Assembly (NCBI GenBank): GCA_947487765.1
Contig: CANKXO010000006.1
Location: 1-64,000 of the forward strand
DNA from: an uncultured Pseudomonadales bacterium
Lineage (GTDB): Bacteria; Pseudomonadota; Gammaproteobacteria; Pseudomonadales; Cellvibrionaceae
Reading direction: 5' to 3'
Length of the DNA: 64,000 nucleotides
Shown: piece by piece, positions 26,082 to 34,976 of the stretch
Layout of the letters: each line of letters starts with the position of its first letter
Numbering within the stretch: the stretch's first letter is position 1
Made by a program: the position numbers and the translations under genes
The notes under the pieces: model-generated
What the model was told of the DNA's origin: nothing
Seen by the model: the letters and a program-made list of their open reading frames with translations, nothing else
Database searches by the model: none

Positions 26082-27509
26082 TTGAATAATCATACAGCAC
26101 CATTAATTGCACGGGGCGCCAATGACCCTATTGCTCTACTGTTAAGTGCGCTAGCACCTCTCTCTGGTGTCAATGGCATTATTACTGCTCAGCAGTTTTT
26201 ATGTCATGTCCATTGTTTGTCGAAACAGTTACCTGAGCACCAGTATGTTATTAATTTGTGCGAGAACCGCTACCTATTTATGGTAGCGTTTGCTGCTTCA
26301 ATTCTAAGACAGCAAACTAGCTTACTGCCTCCCAATAAAAAAGTTATGACGCAAATGCGCTTATCTGAGCGTTATGGTGATGTATATATTCTTCATGATG
26401 GCCTTTTAAAGAGCGATAACGAAAATACTGAAATAGCACTGAACATTGCTGATATTAATGTATTGGAATGCAAGTTTACCGAGTCTTTGTGCACAGAGGC
26501 TTGTCCAGAGATCCCTCTAGATTACCTTGCCGCTATTAGTTTTACATCGGGCTCTACTGGTGACTCAAAGCCAAATCTCAAGACCTGGCGTACAATTATT
26601 GAAAGTAGTGAGATTAATGCGCGGCATATGCTGGAAAGCGCTCAATCAGATAGTTGTGGCCATGCAACGCTTTATCAATTGGCAACTGTTCCAGCTCAGC
26701 ATATGTGGGGGTTAGAAACATCTGTTTTATTACCATTATTTGAATCTATTTGTGTCGCTGATGTAAAACCTCTGTTTCCTCAAGATATTTACGATGCTCT
26801 TCAGGTTATACCGAAACCAAGGATGTTAGTTAGCGCTCCTGTTCACTTGAGAGCGATGTGCGGCAGTCAATTAGAGTACCCTGATGTAGAGCTAGTCCTG
26901 TGCGCTACATCTCCTCTTTCGAAAGAGTTGGCCATAAATGTTGAGCGACTTTTTTCCGCTCAGTTAAGAGAAGTTTATGGCTGCAGCGAAGTAGGCTCTA
27001 TGGCAGTTAGAAAGACTGCAGCGAGTGATAATTGGTATTTATTTACTGGTATTCGTGTTGAAGAACAAAATGATGGAACTTCAATCGCAAGCACAGACTA
27101 CCTCCCTGCTTCAGTGGTGCTTCAAGATAGAATTGAAATGAAAGGGCATAATTATTTTCAGCTTAAAGGTAGAGCAACGGATATGGTTGATATCGCTGGA
27201 AAACGAGGCTCATTGCTTGAAATTAATCAGGTCTTGTTGAATTTTCCAGGCATTATTGATGGTGTTGTCTTTATGCCAGAAGCAGAAGACAAGCGGGCAG
27301 TGGCACGGTTGGCTGCGCTAGTGACGTTGCCTGAAGGTACTGATAGTGAAGATTTGCGCCGTTATTTGCGTCAACACTTTGATAATGCATTTATCCCGCG
27401 CCCTATTATTAAAGTAGATTCTTTACCACGAGAAGAAAATGGCAAGTTGCCTGTTCGTCAGTTGCAGGACTATTATCAACAATTGCTAGAAAGCTTGGGG
27501 CATCGCTGA
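26082..27509 (+). CDS. AMP-dependent acyl-ACP/CoA ligase (ApeH-like)
   Basis: This 475-aa ANL-superfamily adenylating enzyme has the P-loop SFTSGSTGDSKPNLKTW (about residues 152-168), YGCSEVGSMA (about 299-308) and the C-terminal catalytic Lys in EENGKLPVRQL (about K454). It is shorter than typical acyl-CoA synthetases, as is usual for aryl polyene ligases. It would activate the hydroxybenzoate made by the chorismatase and load it on the adjacent ACP. The start is TTG at 26082 with GTGAGG six bases upstream; no upstream ATG fits. Confidence 0.9.
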   Translation: MNNHTAPLIARGANDPIALLLSALAPLSGVNGIITAQQFLCHVHCLSKQLPEHQYVINLCENRYLFMVAFAASILRQQTSLLPPNKKVMTQMRLSERYGDVYILHDGLLKSDNENTEIALNIADINVLECKFTESLCTEACPEIPLDYLAAISFTSGSTGDSKPNLKTWRTIIESSEINARHMLESAQSDSCGHATLYQLATVPAQHMWGLETSVLLPLFESICVADVKPLFPQDIYDALQVIPKPRMLVSAPVHLRAMCGSQLEYPDVELVLCATSPLSKELAINVERLFSAQLREVYGCSEVGSMAVRKTAASDNWYLFTGIRVEEQNDGTSIASTDYLPASVVLQDRIEMKGHNYFQLKGRATDMVDIAGKRGSLLEINQVLLNFPGIIDGVVFMPEAEDKRAVARLAALVTLPEGTDSEDLRRYLRQHFDNAFIPRPIIKVDSLPREENGKLPVRQLQDYYQQLLESLGHR

Positions 27510-27609
27510 TGCAGTTCTATTTTTGAGCAAAAGAGTCGTGCTTTATGGCTGTATTTTATTATAAACTTATTTTATTGATTGGTTTTTTAAACGTAGGTCT
27601 TTCGACACC

Positions 27610-28932
27610 ATGCTAGTAGGGATAATCGGTGCTGGTCCAGCCGGATGTGCATTAAGTTGCTTCCTCGCAGAAAGGGGCATGCAGTCTATAGTATTCGATA
27701 ATGATAAGCGCCCTGATTTACTGGTAGGGGAGTCGTTAGTACCGGCTGTTATGCCTTATCTGCGACGTTTAGGTATCGAATCTGAGGTTGCCCAGATATC
27801 TGCCAAAAAGTATGGAGCAGCGCTCCGCCACCCTAATGGTCAGCGTGTTGATTTTAAGTTTCGACATTTTAATCGTCATGTTCCTAACTATTCTTACAAT
27901 ATTCCTCGACCAGAGTTTGACCGTATTTTGCGCCACAGGGCTGAAGCTATGGGAGTGCGCTTTGCTCATCATCGTGCAAAAGTAGACGCGTCGCTTTCAA
28001 CTGATAGAGAAATACAGCTTTCAGAATCTTCTTTAGAAGCGGCTAACCTATCACGACACCCCGATATCTTGGTTGATGCAACAGGGCGCCATCGTTTATT
28101 CAGTCGAACTTTGAAATTATCTGTAACAGAAGGTAAGCGAGATGATGTATCTTACTTTGCTCACTATGATAGTTTTGATTCGGATGTTGCTGTTGAAGGG
28201 CAAGTGGTTTTATCGGTTATTGATTCAGGTTGGTCTTGGCAAATCCCTCTAAAAAATGCATTGTCTGTTGGCGTTGTTATCGATAAAAAAGTGGCGCCTC
28301 GTTATGGTAATACACCTGAACAGCGCTTGGAAAACATTATTGATGCTGACTCTGTTTTATCTCATAGTGGTAGGAATCGGCAACGAAAATCCAAGGTGAT
28401 GTCTTACAGCAATTATCAACTGTTAAGTGAAAAAGGTTTTGGTAAAGGGTGGGTTTTATTAGGTGATGCTTATGGTTTTGTCGATCCAATGCTATCTCCT
28501 GGTTTGTTTATGGCATTAGAATCTGCTGCGTTACTCGATAAATATGTTTTTTCAAAAAAGTGGGTTTCTTCTATCGATGCTGGTTTTGAACGCTATTGTA
28601 ATGACGTAAATCATTGGCATGAGTCCTGGGATAAGGTAATCGAATATTTTTATGATGGTCGATTGCTTGGTCTATTTGAGGCTGGCCAAAATGTGACTAA
28701 AAACGCATCCAGATGGTCACCTAATCGATTATTAGAGTGGCATATTCGACGTGTCATTTCTTCTATGGTTTCTGGTACGGCAACTCGTTCCGCGTATAAT
28801 CAACAAGCGTTATATTACAGTTGCAAACACTTGCTGTCGGAGGATATCAGTGCGGAAGATTATAAAATCAAATCAAATATAGTTAACTCTATGATAAGTA
28901 AAGATAACGATATCTGCTTTGATCAACATTAA
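27610..28932 (+). CDS. Second FAD-dependent halogenase-like oxidoreductase
   Basis: This 440-aa flavoprotein has a GxGxxG dinucleotide site GIIGAGPAGCALSC (residues 4-17) and the LVGESLVPAVMPYL block (38-51). WSWQIP at about 208-213 again fits the WxWxIP halogenase motif. AKKYGAAL (about 65-72) carries lysines where the catalytic Lys is expected, and GDAYGFVDPMLSPG is the usual C-terminal FAD contact. It differs strongly from the 524-aa flavoprotein at 10612, so the two may act on different positions or substrates. Halogenation is inferred; a hydroxylase/desaturase role cannot be excluded. Confidence 0.82.
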   Translation: MLVGIIGAGPAGCALSCFLAERGMQSIVFDNDKRPDLLVGESLVPAVMPYLRRLGIESEVAQISAKKYGAALRHPNGQRVDFKFRHFNRHVPNYSYNIPRPEFDRILRHRAEAMGVRFAHHRAKVDASLSTDREIQLSESSLEAANLSRHPDILVDATGRHRLFSRTLKLSVTEGKRDDVSYFAHYDSFDSDVAVEGQVVLSVIDSGWSWQIPLKNALSVGVVIDKKVAPRYGNTPEQRLENIIDADSVLSHSGRNRQRKSKVMSYSNYQLLSEKGFGKGWVLLGDAYGFVDPMLSPGLFMALESAALLDKYVFSKKWVSSIDAGFERYCNDVNHWHESWDKVIEYFYDGRLLGLFEAGQNVTKNASRWSPNRLLEWHIRRVISSMVSGTATRSAYNQQALYYSCKHLLSEDISAEDYKIKSNIVNSMISKDNDICFDQH

Positions 28933-28987
28933 TAAAATAACAATTATTAAAAATAAAAATTGAGAATTATTAAGGAATTACCTCCTC

Positions 28988-29806
28988 ATGGCTTTGATAA
29001 AAAGTAGTCTTTTATTTGTTGTATTTATTGTCTTTTCTTCCTCGGGATATTCAGAAAAATTACCTTTATGGGAATTGGGCTTGGGCTTTGGTGGCCTTCA
29101 CCAATCGTATTATACGGGTACAAAACAGACTCGAGGTTATGTGTTTCCTGTTATATTGCCTGTTTATCGTGGAGATTTTTTTAAATCTGATGATAAAGGT
29201 TTGCGTGCCCAATTATTCGAAGATGAGCGCTATAAACTAGATTTTAGTTTAGATTTTAACTTCTCTGTCGATAGCGATGATATCGATTTGCGGGAAGGGA
29301 TGGATGATATTGGTAGTTTATTACAAATTGGTCCTTCTTTTGAGGTTTCTTTATATAGTAATCGAACAAGTGACTGGAAGTTAAATCTTCCTTTGCGTGC
29401 TGCTTTCGAAATTGATGATAGTAACGTTGATTCTGCAGGTTATAGCTTTTCTCCTTCCTTCTCTTTTGAGCGAAAGTTCTCTACCGTTCCTCTAAAATTA
29501 GGCCTTTCTCTTGGCGTTCAATTTGGAGACAAAGAATATAATGAAATTTATTATGGTGTTGATGCTGAGTTTGCGACTGCTAATAGACCTGCCTATGAAG
29601 CTTCGAGCGGTTATTCTGGAGCCCGTTTTCAAACTGCAATAACCTCCAAAACAAAAAGCCGATTGATTGTCTTGTTTGCACGTTATGACAATATTTCAGG
29701 TGCGGTTTTTGATGATTCGCCTTTGGTAGAGACTGATGAAAACCTGACAGTTGGTTTTATCTATAGCAAATATTTACTCAAATCTAAAACCTTAGTGAAT
29801 AAATAA
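28988..29806 (+). CDS. MipA/OmpV family outer membrane protein
   Basis: This 272-aa protein has a signal peptide (ALIKSSLLFVVFIVFSSSGYS, residues 2-22) followed by LPLWELGLGFGGL, the characteristic start of MipA/OmpV barrels. Alternating hydrophobic strands follow, such as YKLDFSLDFNFSV and LKLGLSLGVQFG. The protein ends in SKYLLKSKTLVNK rather than in Phe, which is unusual for a barrel. It lies 55 bp after the last pigment gene on the same strand and may be cotranscribed; a link to pigment placement in the outer membrane is speculative. Confidence 0.85.
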   Translation: MALIKSSLLFVVFIVFSSSGYSEKLPLWELGLGFGGLHQSYYTGTKQTRGYVFPVILPVYRGDFFKSDDKGLRAQLFEDERYKLDFSLDFNFSVDSDDIDLREGMDDIGSLLQIGPSFEVSLYSNRTSDWKLNLPLRAAFEIDDSNVDSAGYSFSPSFSFERKFSTVPLKLGLSLGVQFGDKEYNEIYYGVDAEFATANRPAYEASSGYSGARFQTAITSKTKSRLIVLFARYDNISGAVFDDSPLVETDENLTVGFIYSKYLLKSKTLVNK

Positions 29807-29831
29807 TAATGTAAGGCCTTTTTAGATTTTT

Positions 29832-30785
29832 TCAAATACCATTGCTTTCAGATAGAGTCTGGCGTTTTTTATAATAGATGCACCCCATAAATACTATGGC
29901 CAATAAAATTAGGTAATTGGGCTTTAGCCCCATAATAACAACCGTCGATACGATATCTATTAATATCAACACTAGTAAAAAGTACAGCATAATATTTTTG
30001 TGTGCATACTTGCAGGCAAGAGCGCCTAAAGGTGCGCCTATCACTACAATGGGAACAGCAGCAAGCCAGTAGTTTATAATGGTGTCTGAAAATTGATTGG
30101 TTGTTAGTAGAATGGCAGTAAATCCAATAAGTGCATTGATTGCCATAATCACAACAGATGTTGCAATGGCTTTTTTAAAGTCATAATGCCACATAAATAT
30201 CATTAGCGTAAAAACGATAAAATCTATTCCTGTTCCGATAATTCCACTTAACATTCCGCCAATAAAACAACTGATAGTTAATGCTATCGCGCTGGGTTTT
30301 GGATTGTCTAAATGCAAAGCCTTATCATAATTTAACCGAATCCATATCAGCCCGGCTGCAACCAAAAAGCTGAAGCAACTGAATAGGTATTTTATATCTG
30401 CGTTAGAAATATGCAGGCGTACAACAAAAAGGCTGGTTAGTAACCCTAGTCCACCGGCGATAATAGAATAACGAATAATGCGAAAGCAGATAGGCATTTT
30501 TGTTAATACAATCATTAATGACGCTGCTGTCATACCGACACTTTGAATCGCTAAAGAAAAGATCAGGGCAGTATTGCTGTCTATATGTAGTACTTTAGTG
30601 AAAATAGGGAATGCAACTGCGCCACCACCAACACTGGTTGAACCAGCAACAAAAGAACCCAGTAACATGGTTAGCGCAATGGTGATGTTATCTAAAATGA
30701 TATTGAAGCCGTTAAAGTTTGTGAATAACAGCCATATAGCCCATGTACTGATGGCTATCAATAGTTGAATAACGACTCCTCGCAT
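29832..30785 (-). CDS. TauE/SafE family permease
   Basis: This 317-aa inner-membrane protein has about eight to nine helices and the signature AGSTSVGGGAVAFPIFTKVL (about residues 47-66), with the second-half echo GGMLSGIIGTGIDFIVF. The family exports organosulfur compounds or sulfite; members are poorly characterised and the substrate here is unknown. It is convergent with the MipA/OmpV gene and is not part of the pigment cluster by orientation. Confidence 0.9.
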   Translation of the reverse strand: MRGVVIQLLIAISTWAIWLLFTNFNGFNIILDNITIALTMLLGSFVAGSTSVGGGAVAFPIFTKVLHIDSNTALIFSLAIQSVGMTAASLMIVLTKMPICFRIIRYSIIAGGLGLLTSLFVVRLHISNADIKYLFSCFSFLVAAGLIWIRLNYDKALHLDNPKPSAIALTISCFIGGMLSGIIGTGIDFIVFTLMIFMWHYDFKKAIATSVVIMAINALIGFTAILLTTNQFSDTIINYWLAAVPIVVIGAPLGALACKYAHKNIMLYFLLVLILIDIVSTVVIMGLKPNYLILLAIVFMGCIYYKKRQTLSESNGI

Positions 30786-30939
30786 TTGGTTGAAACCCTG
30801 TAGTTCGATGGTTATGGTAAATAGTTAGTTAAATGGCTTTAGTAAAAAGCGGCAAGGATAGCGTTTTAGCTCTTAAAAATCTATTGGTAACAGAAGTGGA
30901 TTGTCAGGGAAGGGCTGTAGGTGGAAGTGATAGCCTTAA

Positions 30940-31308
30940 TTATTGGTGATAGCTAAATAAGCTTATTAGTTCACGTTCGCAGGCGGCATCATCTCCAAGA
31001 TTACGCATAACGATATTTCTCAAATGAGTCATTCCATCTACATCGATTTCTAAAAAGCGAAAGCCATAAAACTGCCCATTGGCATGAGCTTGCTCAGACT
31101 TTATTTTCATACTGGTGCCATTATCAAAGGAGATTTCTGCGGTAACAGGCTTATCACTATTAAAGGTGAATGGAGTTCGGCTATTAACCAAAATACCTTT
31201 AAATGAAATATCAACCACATGCCCAAGCCATAACTGTTCACCTTGGGACAGTTTAACTTGGGTCACAAAAGATACCCGGGTAAATTGGCGTTTTTCTGTG
31301 GCTGCCAT
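30940..31308 (-). CDS. PilZ domain protein
   Basis: This 122-aa single-domain protein has the c-di-GMP binding signature: RQFTRVSF at residues 7-14 (RxxxR-like) and VVDISFKGILVNS (D/NxSxxG) about 25 residues later, then FYGFRFLEID. It is likely a c-di-GMP receptor that acts on motility or surface polysaccharide. The first arginine block reads RQFTR, which fits the usual RxxxR. It stands alone on the minus strand. Confidence 0.88.
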   Translation of the reverse strand: MAATEKRQFTRVSFVTQVKLSQGEQLWLGHVVDISFKGILVNSRTPFTFNSDKPVTAEISFDNGTSMKIKSEQAHANGQFYGFRFLEIDVDGMTHLRNIVMRNLGDDAACERELISLFSYHQ

Positions 31309-31470
31309 AGATTACTATTTGATATTAAGCCTGATTAGCTTAAGTGTAGAAGCCAAATGGCTATATGGCAATGTCCCCAGGGGATGGAGGATTTATTGAA
31401 AATGAAAGGCTGGAAAAGTAAATATTCACGCCTTCCGTGGCGCTTGAGGAATTTAAATATTCTTGTCGGA

Positions 31471-32688
31471 TTAAAAAAAGGCAGAATAGAAAATACGGAT
31501 GATATCTGCATCTAGGCTATATAGTGATTCGCCATCACTAAGATCATTATCAACTTCGCTAAAATTGTCGTAGTCAAAGGTTATATGATCCCAGCTAAAA
31601 TTAATGGTGCTATTATTAAAGAATTCATGCCTGCTTTTAAATTTATAACTAATGCTCAAGCCAAATTGTTGGACAGAGTACTCACTTAACTCTTTGTCCC
31701 TAGCATAAAATTCCGGTATCCCTTCATTGAGATCTAGTAAGTCACTATAGAAAAAAGCACCTGTACTTTGTTGGTATGTTCGAGTTCTAAATTCAGCCAA
31801 CCAGCGATCAGTAATTTGGTGGCTGTATCGTAATTCAATATTATTTGACTCAATATCCCAACTGTCTTGGTACAATCTGTATTCTGCGCGAAGGCTTGAT
31901 CGTTCGTTAAATGCGTAGATTCCGCGAACTGCAAATGCTTCACTGTTACGTGTCTCTGGATAGCATTCGCCTCCTTGTCTGCCCCCTTCTTGGCCACTAC
32001 ATAGTGTGCGAGTTGTGCCCCCTGCATCCGTTTGGTTACCTTGGATGTAGCTGTACCCCCTAGGGTCGCTCGCATTTGCTACGCGAGTTAGTCGATAGGG
32101 GTTTCTAAGAAATCCTTCATCAAATACGCCTTCATAACTAAATGAAGCAATGAAACGCTTAGAAAGGATTTGAGAAAGACCTAAGCTAATGCGTTTGCGT
32201 TCAGCTTCAGCTTCAAAATCATCGGCACCTGTCGCATTAACAGTGTCATCCCCTAGTGCAAAACCCATTGTCAGTGTTGATAAATCGCCAAAAAACTCTT
32301 GGCTGATATTGAAACCAATAGTATTCGCATCATAATCACTTTCGCTACTATTGGTATAACTTAAACTCATGATTGTGCGGTCATTCAGGTAATCAACACC
32401 AAAGCTATATTCCGTACGTTCTTCTGTATATTCACTTGCTGTAGCCAGTACATCAACTGAAGCACTGGTCACCATGTCGACATAGTAATTTCCAGAAAAA
32501 GAAAACTTCTCACCGACATTTTTCCTTAAAAGCACAGAAGGCCCGTCAATGGTAACGCCCCCACCATCATAGCTATGATAGAGCGCGTCAGCCCTTTCTT
32601 CAGGCAGAATAGCGGCGGAACTTATCGATGCATAAATGCTTAAAAAGAATAGGCTAAATAGAAAAAGTAGCCGGTTAGTTACAACCAC
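31471..32688 (-). CDS. DUF3570 outer-membrane-type protein
   Basis: About 405 aa, with a signal peptide (LLFLFSLFFLSIYASISSA) followed by a DUF3570 body: ADALYHSYDGGGVTIDGPSV, repeated beta strands such as RTEYSFGVDYLNDRTIMSLS, and a C-terminal aromatic end (IIRIFYSAFF) typical of barrels. The open frame runs upstream to 32865. However, the GTG at 32688 has AGGAGG five bases before it and leads directly into the signal peptide, so I choose it. The gene overlaps the DUF4266 lipoprotein gene by 14 bp. The family co-occurs with DUF4266 and thioredoxin-like genes; the function is unknown. Confidence 0.87.
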   Translation of the reverse strand: MVVTNRLLFLFSLFFLSIYASISSAAILPEERADALYHSYDGGGVTIDGPSVLLRKNVGEKFSFSGNYYVDMVTSASVDVLATASEYTEERTEYSFGVDYLNDRTIMSLSYTNSSESDYDANTIGFNISQEFFGDLSTLTMGFALGDDTVNATGADDFEAEAERKRISLGLSQILSKRFIASFSYEGVFDEGFLRNPYRLTRVANASDPRGYSYIQGNQTDAGGTTRTLCSGQEGGRQGGECYPETRNSEAFAVRGIYAFNERSSLRAEYRLYQDSWDIESNNIELRYSHQITDRWLAEFRTRTYQQSTGAFFYSDLLDLNEGIPEFYARDKELSEYSVQQFGLSISYKFKSRHEFFNNSTINFSWDHITFDYDNFSEVDNDLSDGESLYSLDADIIRIFYSAFF

Positions 32689-32899
32689 AGCCGCCTCCTG
32701 CACTACCTTCAGCTCCACGTGCTGCTTCACGCGCTTCATATACATGATTAATGTATCGTGTGCTGACTGGATCACGTTCAAATGACATGATCGGACTAGA
32801 TAAAAGCTCTCTTTCATGAGCTTTAACCCAGGGTTCGATAGGTTTAATGCTGCAGGCACTAACAAATAAAATACAGAATGCCAGAGAAAATATTTTCAT
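32675..32899 (-). CDS. DUF4266 small lipoprotein
   Basis: This 74-aa protein has a lipobox FVSACS (Cys at about 16), a conserved middle IKPIEPWVKAHERELLSSPIM and SFERDPV segment, and a glycine/alanine-rich cysteine tail AGGGCGCN. All these are standard for DUF4266. It would be a small outer- or inner-membrane lipoprotein. It lies 3 bp after the thioredoxin gene, and its end contains the ribosome binding site of the DUF3570 gene. Confidence 0.9.
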   Translation of the reverse strand: MKIFSLAFCILFVSACSIKPIEPWVKAHERELLSSPIMSFERDPVSTRYINHVYEAREAARGAEGSAGGGCGCN

Positions 32900-32901
32900 G
32901 A

Positions 32902-33429
32902 TTATTCCCTCAATAACGTTTTAATCATTTTTTTATATTTCTTTTCATCACCAGGTTTGTAGGCTTCATGCAAGAAACGAGCATTACCACTGCGATCTAA
33001 GAAGACAGTCGTCGGCATGCCCATGTTTTTCCCTAAAAACTGCTTTTCAAGTGTCGTTGTTACCACTTTTTTATTGTCGTAAAGAATGGGGAAGGATAAG
33101 TTCTTTTCCGATACAAATTTTTCAATTTCAGTGCGCTTACTGCTATTAGCGCTATTTTCAATATTGATGCCCAAAATGGTAAAGCCTGCTTTGCCATATC
33201 GTTTATATAACGCTTCAAGTGCAGGCATTTCCTGGCGGCAAGGTCCGCACCATGTTGCCCAGAAGTTCATCATAACCACTTGCCCTTTTAATTCATCCAG
33301 CCTTACGTTATTGCCCGCTACAGTGGCTAGCGTAAAGTCAGGCATTTTCCCATTGATTTCTTTAGCTTGTATCGCAAATGAACCTAAAATTGTTGTTGTG
33401 CTGATGATCAGTGCAAACAGTAATTTCAT
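32902..33429 (-). CDS. TlpA-like periplasmic thioredoxin
   Basis: About 175 aa with a signal peptide (LLFALIISTTTILGSFAIQA) and a thioredoxin fold. The active site is FWATWCGPCRQEMP (C61, C64), with FTLATVAG at the start and the cis-Pro segment MGMPTTVFLDRSG. It reduces disulfides in exported proteins, plausibly keeping apo-cytochrome CxxCH cysteines ready for haem attachment in the neighbouring cytochrome genes. The frame opens at 33465, but ATG 33429 has GGAG nearby and starts the signal peptide directly. Confidence 0.93.
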   Translation of the reverse strand: MKLLFALIISTTTILGSFAIQAKEINGKMPDFTLATVAGNNVRLDELKGQVVMMNFWATWCGPCRQEMPALEALYKRYGKAGFTILGINIENSANSSKRTEIEKFVSEKNLSFPILYDNKKVVTTTLEKQFLGKNMGMPTTVFLDRSGNARFLHEAYKPGDEKKYKKMIKTLLRE

Positions 33430-33442
33430 GATCTGTCTCCAA

Positions 33443-34111
33443 TTAAAAATAGAAAGATAAGCCAAGTGTGGCTTCGAGGTTGTTAGTTACTTTGTCTTCA
33501 ATGATGTCGTTAGTAAAAATGTGGTCTTTAACTGTAAAGTGAAGTGCGGTAAAGTCAGTAAGATAAAAACGCAGTCCGCCTCCTATAGTATAGGTAAAAT
33601 AATCATTCTCATTAAATGTCGTGTTGCCCCCACCAGCTAAGATATAAAAGGCACTGTTAAATGCGGTATTCTTGCCCATGAATACTTCTCCTTGAAAGAT
33701 ATTGTAAACTAAGGAGATGTTGTAATAACTGTACTCGCGTTGGTCATCTGTTAATAGCTGGATACCACCACCTAATACTTCAATACTTGATTCCTTGGCT
33801 TCAGATAAACCATAGTTGAGCTCAAGAACAAAATCTTCTGTCATATGATAGGCAAGTCGCAAACCATTAACACTATTACTACCGAAATCCTCAATAGAAA
33901 GTACACCTGAATAAACGCCTATTTCCCAGTCTTCATTATCTAGCTGGTCTTCAGTGATAGAGCGGCGCTCAAGGTCGGGTGTAACAATTTTATCAAGTAC
34001 AGGATTATCTGTTTCAGAGCTAGACGGTTGCGCATTGGCAACTATAGAACCAAATAACAGGTTAGTCGTCAGTAATAATGTCAGCAGTGAATAGTTAAAT
34101 GTTTGGTGCAT
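33443..34111 (-). CDS. Outer membrane beta-barrel protein
   Basis: This 222-aa protein has a signal peptide (LLTLLLTTNLLFGSIVANA) and an eight-strand-like barrel pattern. Examples are DWEIGVYSGVLSIEDFGSNS, VNGLRLAYHMTEDFVLELNY and YFTYTIGGGLRFYLTDFTAL, with a terminal Phe (LEATLGLSFYF) as required for BAM recognition. It is related in pattern to the neighbouring SH3/barrel protein at 34164 and likely forms part of the same outer-membrane assembly. It lies 13 bp upstream of the thioredoxin gene. Confidence 0.85.
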   Translation of the reverse strand: MHQTFNYSLLTLLLTTNLLFGSIVANAQPSSSETDNPVLDKIVTPDLERRSITEDQLDNEDWEIGVYSGVLSIEDFGSNSVNGLRLAYHMTEDFVLELNYGLSEAKESSIEVLGGGIQLLTDDQREYSYYNISLVYNIFQGEVFMGKNTAFNSAFYILAGGGNTTFNENDYFTYTIGGGLRFYLTDFTALHFTVKDHIFTNDIIEDKVTNNLEATLGLSFYF

Positions 34112-34163
34112 CGTATCTCTCTCAATATATGATGGCTGTCAGTGTGGCCAATAAAGGTGTGCG

Positions 34164-34949
34164 TTAAAAAAATGCACTTATTCCAAGTTTCCATTCGTCA
34201 ACATTTTCATTGTTGTTGCGATCAGGTAATGTTGTGTAATTATTGTATTCAAAACGAACCATAAACCGATGGCTTAAGTAATAGTAAAGGCCTGTGCCAA
34301 TGAGGTAAAAATTATCATCCTGATCTTGTGTTTGTGATAAATTATTATTGGGGGAAATATCTATTTGGCCATTAGCTAATGTGAAAAAAGGCGATATTTT
34401 CCATTCGGGGAAGGGTTGATGAACAAGCCCCCAAGAAACAATTTTACTATTAGAGAAACGCCCAGTCGCTTGTGAGTAGCGTAATTCAGCACTGATATTT
34501 TTTGTTAGGCGATAGGCTGCGTGAACCCCTAAGCTTTCGACTTTATCAAATTCTCCAGCAGATACACCGACTTCCCAGCTGCGATTGCTGAAGTCCCCAA
34601 GTTGAGGAATGCCTAATTCTACGGATTCGCCATTAACACCCACTGTGTCATCCATCGAGCGACGGTGCACCCAGCCTTTCAGCCCTTTTGACGTTTCTGC
34701 TTTAATCCAGTCTGTTTTACTGTATAGCAGAGTAATGACTTCACCTTTTTCAAGAACATGAAAAATAGGGTAGCCGCGCCCTGGGCCTGTATGCATGCTG
34801 ATGTAAGTGTCGGTAACAACAACTTGTAGCTCTTGCTTTTTCTTTGCAAAAGCGAGGGGGCTAAAAAGTAAGCTAATAAATAAAGCTATAGTAAAAAATC
34901 GGCGATAAAGAGAGTCCATTCTCGTATAAGTCGGAAACGCAAACATCAA
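34164..34949 (-). CDS. SH3 domain and beta-barrel outer membrane protein
   Basis: This 261-aa protein has a signal peptide (FFTIALFISLLFSPLAFA). A bacterial SH3 domain follows: DTYISMHTGPGRGYPIFHVL, GEVITLLYSKTDWIKAETS and GLKGWVHRRSM. A C-terminal barrel domain (SWEVGVSAGEFDKVESLGVH ... FMVRFEYNNYTTL) ends in Phe (LGISAFF). The SH3 part may bind a cell-wall or partner protein from the periplasmic side. The frame starts with TTG at 34949; ATG at 34946 or 34919 is equally possible. It lies 27 bp after the cytochrome gene, in the same operon. Confidence 0.85.
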   Translation of the reverse strand: MMFAFPTYTRMDSLYRRFFTIALFISLLFSPLAFAKKKQELQVVVTDTYISMHTGPGRGYPIFHVLEKGEVITLLYSKTDWIKAETSKGLKGWVHRRSMDDTVGVNGESVELGIPQLGDFSNRSWEVGVSAGEFDKVESLGVHAAYRLTKNISAELRYSQATGRFSNSKIVSWGLVHQPFPEWKISPFFTLANGQIDISPNNNLSQTQDQDDNFYLIGTGLYYYLSHRFMVRFEYNNYTTLPDRNNNENVDEWKLGISAFF

Positions 34950-34976
34950 GAGAGGTAATCCTTATAAATATAGTGA

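Noticed and set aside
32689-32865. Longer N terminus of the DUF3570 gene from 32865
   Set aside because: The added 59 residues overlap the DUF4266 gene and precede the signal peptide; AGGAGG before GTG 32688 gives a normal start.
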